In this document: piece by piece, positions 1 through 6,066 of the stretch
How the letters are laid out: each line of letters opens with the position of its first letter
Position numbering within the stretch: position 1 is the stretch's first letter
Source: Actinomycetales bacterium
GTDB lineage: Bacteria > Actinomycetota > Actinomycetes > Actinomycetales > Actinomycetaceae
DNA length: 6,066 bases
Direction of reading: 5' to 3'
Assembly: GCA_022838965.1 (NCBI GenBank)
Contig: JALHDK010000205.1
Coordinates: 1-6,066 of the forward strand
Notes under the pieces: generated by a model
What the model saw: the letters and a program-made list of their open reading frames with translations, nothing else
What the model was told of the DNA's origin: nothing
Database searches by the model: none
Program-made: the position numbers and the translations under genes

Positions 1-610
1 CGCAGTACCGCCGTCACCCGAACGGGCTGTACAACGTGGGCGTCTGCGTCAACCCGCTGTGCGGTGTCATGGGTGGCGAGATCATCTGGGACGCCGTCTC
101 CGGGCACCTCGGAATCGGCCACGACGAGACCACCGAGGACGGCCTCATCACGCTCGAACGGCTCGAGTGCAACGCGGCGTGCGACTACGCCCCGGTCGTG
201 ATGGTCAACTGGGAGTTCTTCGACCAGCAGACCCCGGCGTCCACGATCGCACTGGTCGAGGACATCCGGGCCGGCGTCGACATCCACCCGACGCGCGGCG
301 CCCACAAGGTCCACACGTTCCGGGAGATCTCCCGGGTGCTCGCCGGCTTCGAGGACGGCCACGCGGACGAGGGCCCGTCCGCCGGTGACCGCTCGCTCCT
401 GGGGCAGCGGATCGCGGACGAGAACGGGTGGAGGGCACCAGGCCCGGAGGAGGTGCCGCCGTCGCCGGCGAGCACGGTGCCGCCGGGGGCACCGCGGGTG
501 GGCGGCCGGCACTCCAGTGCCGAACGGCCGGTTGCCACTCCTGCCGACGTGAAGCCCGGGACGGTCGAGAAGACGGGCGCCCCTGACGCGGCGATGAAGG
601 AGGCCACGGA

Positions 611-614
<4 letters not shown>
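1..614 (+). CDS. nuoE: NADH-quinone oxidoreductase subunit E (NuoE, 24 kDa-type), 5'-truncated by the window edge
   Basis: This is the thioredoxin-like [2Fe-2S] subunit of the peripheral arm of complex I; its cluster is N1a, next to the FMN in NuoF. The frame is open from base 3 and reads QYRRHPNGLYNVGVCV at the edge, which is inside the family's conserved domain, so the true start lies upstream and the GTG at 36 is not the start. About 203 residues are visible. The four cluster ligands are present: Cys codons at 45-47 and 60-62 (C-x4-C in VCVNPLC) and at 168-170 and 180-182 (C-x3-C in ECNAACDYAP). The motif NWEFFD and a region resembling actinobacterial NuoE follow. After about base 350 the protein becomes a Pro/Ala/Gly-rich tail of roughly 85 residues with no recognisable domain; such tails occur in actinobacterial NuoE. 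The stop codon overlaps the nuoF start by four bases (ATGA), suggesting translational coupling. Identity is secure. Confidence 0.95.
597..603 (+). promoter_or_regulatory. Shine-Dalgarno sequence of nuoF
   Basis: AAGGAGG lies 7 bases before the ATG at 611, inside the last codons of nuoE. It is a near-perfect complement to the 16S rRNA 3' end and supports ATG 611 as the nuoF start. Confidence 0.8.
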
Positions 615-1892
<1,278 letters not shown>

Positions 1893-1896
<4 letters not shown>

Positions 1897-4508
1897 CAGC
1901 CGTCCGCCCCGGAGCCGAGGCGACCGAGCTCGTGACCGTCACCATCGACGGCGTCGAGGTGCGCGTTCCGAAGGGAACGCTCATCATCCGCGCAGCCGAG
2001 AGTGCGGGCATCGAGATCCCGCGATTCTGTGACCACCCGCTGCTCAAGCCCGCGGGGGCGTGCCGGCAGTGCCTCGTCGACGTCGCCCTGCCGGACCGCG
2101 AGGGCAATGTCCGGCCCATGCCGAAGCCCCAGGCCTCCTGTGCCATGGAGGTCAGCCAGGGCATGGTGGTCAACACCCAGCACACCTCCGCGGTGGCGGA
2201 CCAGGCCCAGCACGGCATCATGGAGTTCCTCCTGATCAACCATCCCCTGGACTGCCCGGTCTGTGACAAGGGCGGCGAGTGCCCGCTGCAGAACCAGGCC
2301 ATGGCACACGGTCGCGCCACCAGCCGGTTCACCGACGTCAAGCGCACCTTCCCCAAGCCGATCAAGATCTCTACGCAGGTCCTGCTGGACCGTGACAGGT
2401 GCATCCTGTGCCAGCGTTGCACCCGGTTCTCCGCGGAGATCGCGGGCGACGCCTTCATCGCGCTGCAGGGACGGGGCGGCGGGACCCCGGGCCAGGAGGT
2501 GCACGGCCTGCACGGCTCGCAGATCGGCCGGTTCGATGAGCACGTCCTCGACTTCTCGGACACCGGCGAGGAGGAGCCGGTCGTTCTCGCCGCTGACGTC
2601 GCGGGTCCCGGCGGGCGCGCCGGGATCGCCGGGGCGATGGCGGTGGGCCCGGTCGGCTACGCCGAGCTGGACGAGTCCGGACGGCCGTTCGCGTCCTACT
2701 TCTCCGGCAACACGATCCAGATCTGCCCGGTCGGCGCGCTCACGTCCGCACGCTACCGGTTCCGCGCGCGGCCGTTCGACCTCGTCACCGTCCCGTCCAT
2801 CGCGGAACACGACTCCTCGGGTGCCGCGATCCGCGTGGACATGCGGCGCGGCGTGGTCACCCGCCGGCTCGCGGGCAACGACCCCCTCGTCAACGAGGAG
2901 TGGATCACCGACAAGGACCGCTTCGCCTTCGCCTGGCAGGACGCCCCGGATCGGCTCACGGTGCCGCTCGTCCGTGACGAGGACACGGGCGCGCTGGTGG
3001 CCACGTCGTGGTCCGAGGCCCTCGACATCGCGGCCCGCGGCCTCGAGCGGGCACGGGCCGGGGGCGGTGTGGCGGCGCTGCCCGGTGGCCGCCTCACGCT
3101 GGAGGACGCCTACGCCTGGTCGACGTTCACGCGACTGGTGCTCGGCACGAACGACGTCGACCATCGCGCGCGGCTCTCCTCCGCCGAGGAGGCGGCGTTC
3201 CTGGCGGCGCACGTCGCCGGGGCGGGGCTGGGTGTGACGTTCGCGGACCTCGAGTACGCCCCGCAGGTCCTGCTCGTCGACCTCGAACCGGAGGAGGAGG
3301 CCGGGAACGTCTTCCTGCGCCTGCGCAAGGGCGTGATCGCGGGTCGGGTCCGGGTCGCTACCGTCGCGCCCTTCGAGACGCGGGGTTCGGCGAAGCTGGC
3401 GGCCCGCGTGCTCGCCGCAGCGCCCGGGACCCAGCCGGAGGTCCTCGCCGCCGTCGCCGCCGGCGGTGACTTCGCGGACATCACCGACGGGCTCCGGCAG
3501 CCCGGCTCGCTCATCCTGGTGGGCGAGAGGGCGGCCGCCACCCGCGGAACGCTCACCGCCGCGGTCCGGCTCGCGGAGGCCACGGGGGCGCGGCTCGCGT
3601 GGATCCCCCGCCGGGCCGGCGAACGCGCGGCCCTCGCCGCGGGTCTCCTGCCCAACCTCCTCCCCGGTGGCCGTCCCGTCGACGACGCCGCCGCGCGCGT
3701 CGACGCCGGCGCGGTGTGGGGAGGCGCGACGGTGCCGGCCGCGGAGGGTCGCGACCTGCCCGCCATTCTCGCGGCCCTCGCGTCCGGCGAGCTGGCCGGC
3801 GTCGTCGTCGGCGGCGTGGAGCTCCGCGACCTGCCGGATCCCCGGCTGGCCCGGACCGCCCTGGGGAAGGCGTTCGTGGTGCAGCTCGAGGTGCGCCGCT
3901 CCGAGGTGACCGACTACGCCGACGTCGTGTTCCCCGTGGCGCCGCCTGTGGAGAAGCCAGGGACCTTCGTGAACTGGGAGGGCCGCCTCCGGCCGTTCCC
4001 ACAGGTCCGGGCGTCGGCCGCGCAGAGCGACCGCCGGGTGCTGCACAACCTCGCGGCCGAGATGGGTGTCGATCTCCGGCTGCGCTCCCTGCGCGACGCG
4101 CTGGAGCAGCTGCGCGAGTTCGACCACTGGGAGGGTGCGCGGTCCCCGTTCACGGGCGTCGCGCCGGCGGACGTGCCGGCGGTCTCCGGCGCGGACGCGG
4201 TGCTCGCCACCTTCAAGCTGATGCTGGACTCCGGACGGCTCCAGGACGGGGAGCCGCACCTCGCGGGCACCGCGCCGCGGCCGGTCGCCCGGATCAGCCC
4301 CGAGTTCGCCGGGCGGCTGGGCGTGCGTGCCGAGGACCTGATCACGGTGGCGGGGCCCGCGGGCTCCATCACGCTTCCCGTCCTTCCCACCGCCATGCCG
4401 GACCGCGTCGTCTGGCTGCCGCAGAACTCGCCCGGATCCTCGGTCCACGACCAGCTCGGCGCCCACGCCGGCGCCATCGTCTCACTGTCCAGGGAGGTGG
4501 CGCAGTGA
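1893..4508 (+). CDS. nuoG: NADH-quinone oxidoreductase subunit G (NuoG), lacking the N7 cluster ligands
   Basis: NuoG is the large Fe-S subunit of the peripheral arm and carries clusters N1b, N5 and N4. The 871-residue product is complete and close to family length (E. coli about 908). The N-terminal ferredoxin-like domain has N1b ligands Cys46, Cys57, Cys60 and Cys83. N5 ligands are His117, Cys121, Cys124 and Cys130 (HPLDCPVC, then GGEC). N4 ligands are Cys170, Cys173, Cys176 and Cys278 (CPVGAL). The rest is a degenerate molybdopterin oxidoreductase fold with EKPGTFVNWEGR at 687-698 and a C-terminal MopB-type domain from about 790. Two oddities: the stretch normally holding the four N7 cysteines reads IAEHDSSGAA and, later, EEWITDK, with none of the cysteines; and the segment between the third and fourth N4 ligands is about 100 residues, roughly twice what I recall from other NuoG proteins. 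ATG 1893 overlaps the nuoF stop (ATGA), with only a weak purine-rich GAGGCAGG upstream, so translation probably depends on coupling to nuoF. The GTGA at its end overlaps nuoH. Confidence 0.96.
4493..4499 (+). promoter_or_regulatory. Shine-Dalgarno sequence of nuoH
   Basis: GGAGGTG lies 5 bases before the GTG at 4505, within the end of nuoG. It matches the anti-SD well and supports a GTG start that overlaps the nuoG TGA. Confidence 0.78.
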
Positions 4509-4679
4509 TCCCGCTCAATGCCCTGCCATCGGCGGACTTCTCCGAGGACACCTGGTGGATCTGGCTGATCAAGGCGGTCTTCATCCTGGTGTTCCTGCTG
4601 GTCGGCGTCCTCATGGCGCTCTGGGTGGAACGCCGCGTCCTCGGGCGGATGCAGACGCGTCCGGGACCGAACGTGCACG

Positions 4680-4690
4680 GTCCCGGGTGC
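4680..4690 (+). other. Deletion junction in nuoH (about 62 nt missing), with GTCCC microhomology
   Basis: The codons for HGP (CAC GGT CCC, 4676-4684) run straight into GGGTGCGGAC, which reads GAD only when the frame is shifted to start at 4686. The single GTCCC at 4680-4684 fits both sides: the 3' part of GGT CCC (GP) on the left and GTC CCG (VP) on the right. This suggests loss of one repeat copy plus the DNA between two GTCCC copies. The right-hand copy is inferred from what the family encodes here. Confidence 0.75.
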
Positions 4691-5727
4691 GGACAAGGTC
4701 ATCTACCTCCTCGCCCCCTGCATCGCCGCCTTCTCCTCCTTCATGGTCTACGCGGTGCTGCCCTTCGGGCCGAACGTGAACATGTTCGGGATCAACACCC
4801 CACTCCAGCTCACGGACATGCCGGTGGCGGTGCTCTACATCCTCGCGGTCACCTCGTTCGGCATCTACGGCATCGTCCTGGGCGGATGGGCGTCGAACTC
4901 CACGTACCCGCTTCTCGGCTCGGTGCGTTCCTCCGCCCAGATGATCTCCTACGAGCTCTCGATGGGGCTCTCGCTCGTCTCGGTGTTCATCGTGGCGGGC
5001 TCGATGTCCACCTCCCAGATCGTGGACTCGCAGACCCAGCTGTGGTGGTTCATCTCGCTGCTGCCCGCCTTCGTCATCTACGTCATCTCCATGGTGGGCG
5101 AGGTCAACCGGCTGCCCTTCGACCTTCCCGAAGCGGAAGGGGAGCTGGTCGCCGGCCACATGGTCGAGTACTCGTCCATGAAGTTCGCCTGGTTCTTCCT
5201 CGCCGAGTACATCAACATGTTCAACGTCTCCGGCGTGGCCGTGACGCTCTTCTTCGGCGGGTGGCGTGCCCCGTGGCCCATCTCCGCCATCGGGGACGGC
5301 ATGTTCAACGAGGGCTGGTGGCCCATGCTGTGGTTCACCATCAAGGTCTGGATGTTCATGTTCCTCATGATCTGGACCCGGGGCACCCTGCTCCGGTTCC
5401 GGTACGACCAGTTCATGAAGCTCGGCTGGAAGGTGCTGATCCCGGTTGCCCTCGCCTGGGTGGTGATGGTCGCGGTGGTCCAGGGTGTGCGGCAGTTCAC
5501 CGGCATGGACCTCCAGACCATGCTGTTCTGGATCGCCGGGGTGTTCCTCGTGATCCTCGTCCTGTTGCTGGTGTGGCCCAGCCCGAAGAAGCCGGTGGAG
5601 GAGCCCGAGGCCGCCGAGCCCTTCGACCCCTTCGCCGCCGGGTACCCCGTCCCTCCCCTGCCCGGGCAGGAACTCCCGCCGTCGCCGCGCCGCCGGCGCC
5701 GGGAGGCCGCGATGGCCCTCAACGTCC

Positions 5728-5733
5728 AGGAGG
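5728..5733 (+). promoter_or_regulatory. Shine-Dalgarno sequence of nuoI
   Basis: AGGAGG lies 6 bases before ATG 5740, inside the last codons of nuoH. It decides the nuoI start and makes nuoI translation at least partly independent of nuoH. Confidence 0.8.
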
Positions 5734-5739
5734 CGACCG

Positions 5740-6066
5740 ATGAGTGACAAGTCCCTCGGGAAGCCGCGGAAGGGGGAGGTGGACGCGCAGCGGCCGACCA
5801 CCTTCGCCCCCGACGAGAAGGGCCCCATCGGCCGATTCTTCGCACCGGTCGCCGGCTACGGGGTCACCTTCTCCTCGATGTTCCGTCCCACGGTCACCGA
5901 GCAGTACCCGTTCGAGAAGGTCCCGACGCAGCCGCGCTACCACGGCCGCCACCAGCTGAACCGGTATCCCGACGGCCTCGAGAAGTGCATCGGCTGCGAG
6001 CTGTGCGCGTGGGCGTGCCCGGCGGACGCGATCCTGGTGGAGGCCGGCAACAACACCCCCGACGCG
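5740..6066 (+). CDS. nuoI: NADH-quinone oxidoreductase subunit I (NuoI), 3'-truncated by the window edge
   Basis: NuoI is the 8Fe ferredoxin-like subunit whose clusters N6a and N6b pass electrons from NuoG to N2 in NuoB near the quinone site. The frame is open from ATG 5740 to the window end (109 codons), so the C-terminal half is not visible. A polar, poorly conserved N-terminus of about 30 residues leads into [16 protein letters not shown], an amphipathic stretch typical of the family, then [17 protein letters not shown]. The first [4Fe-4S] motif is complete: Cys83, Cys86, Cys89 and Cys93 in [12 protein letters not shown] (first Cys codon 5986-5988). The second motif should lie just beyond the window. 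The start overlaps the nuoH end by eight bases (ATGAGTGA) and is preceded by AGGAGG. No defect is seen in the visible part. Confidence 0.95.
   Translation, partial: MSDKSLGKPRKGEVDAQRPTTFAPDEKGPIGRFFAPVAGYGVTFSSMFRPTVTEQYPFEKVPTQPRYHGRHQLNRYPDGLEKCIGCELCAWACPADAILVEAGNNTPDA

Larger units (their letters stand above)
4505..5747 (+). pseudogene. nuoH: NADH-quinone oxidoreductase subunit H (NuoH, membrane), interrupted by a frame-changing internal deletion
   Basis: NuoH is the integral membrane subunit that joins the peripheral and membrane arms and lines the quinone cavity. Translation starts at GTG 4505. The first 60 codons give TM1 (about residues 17-41) followed by ERRVLGRMQTRPGPNVHGP, a family hallmark. 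Homology then continues in another frame from GGT 4686 (GADKVIYLLAP) to TGA 5745-5747. That part holds several hydrophobic helices, MISYELSMGLS, and the conserved acidic loop GEVNRLPFDLPEAEGELVAG (from 5097), and ends in a polar tail with [13 protein letters not shown] and a basic run PRRRRREA. The expected block between the parts, about 21 residues of the type FGLLQ.LADA.KLLLKED, is absent. Adding 62 nt to the 1243 observed gives 1305 nt, or 434 residues, normal for actinobacterial NuoH. As written, the ribosome would enter a wrong frame after residue 60 and make an Arg/His/Pro-rich product. The correct-frame end overlaps nuoI by eight bases. Everything outside the junction looks intact, so an assembly deletion or very recent mutation is likely. 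Confidence 0.93.

Noticed and set aside
3599..5743. A 714-codon + strand frame spanning the end of nuoG and most of nuoH
   Set aside because: Only codons 4505-4684 match a protein (start of NuoH). The rest is an out-of-frame shadow of nuoG and nuoH, kept open by base composition.
4743..5747. Second part of nuoH as a separate gene starting at ATG 4743
   Set aside because: NuoH homology extends upstream in the same frame to 4686 and the ATG is inside a membrane helix with no ribosome binding site.

Overview
The window is a piece of a bacterial respiratory complex I (NDH-1, nuo) operon, with every gene on the + strand in the order nuoE-nuoF-nuoG-nuoH-nuoI. The DNA is strongly G+C-rich with G/C-ending codons, the starts include GTG, and the Shine-Dalgarno sequences are strong. 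NuoE has a Pro/Ala-rich tail and NuoH ends in an actinobacterial-type [13 protein letters not shown] tail. Together these point to an actinomycete (Actinomycetota). NuoG features such as an IAEHD stretch in place of the N7 cysteines suggest Micrococcales, but that is from memory and is low confidence.

Layout: positions 1-614 hold the 3' part of nuoE (start outside the window); 611-1896 nuoF; 1893-4508 nuoG; 4505-5747 nuoH; 5740-6066 the 5' part of nuoI (end outside the window). Neighbouring genes overlap by 4 bases (E/F, F/G, G/H) or 8 bases (H/I). There is no intergenic space, and I saw no internal promoter or terminator, so this looks like one translationally coupled transcript. NuoE, NuoF and NuoG form the peripheral NADH-oxidising arm (FMN and Fe-S chain), NuoI carries electrons onward, and NuoH is the membrane subunit that helps form the quinone site.

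The striking point is that two of the five genes are interrupted in the same way. nuoF lacks about 40 bases after GEETA (near 1159), and nuoH lacks about 62 bases after GPNVHGP (near 4684). Each gap removes a family-conserved block (14 and 21 residues) and changes the frame, while the rest of each protein is intact and well conserved. The nuoH junction keeps one copy of a GTCCC that probably flanked the missing piece on both sides. This is either recent loss of complex I or, more likely, two assembly/sequencing deletions in GC-rich DNA.

Separately, NuoG lacks all four cysteine ligands of the extra [4Fe-4S] cluster N7 and carries an enlarged loop inside the N4 ligand set. I found no mobile element, CRISPR array, RNA gene or evidence of a novel system.
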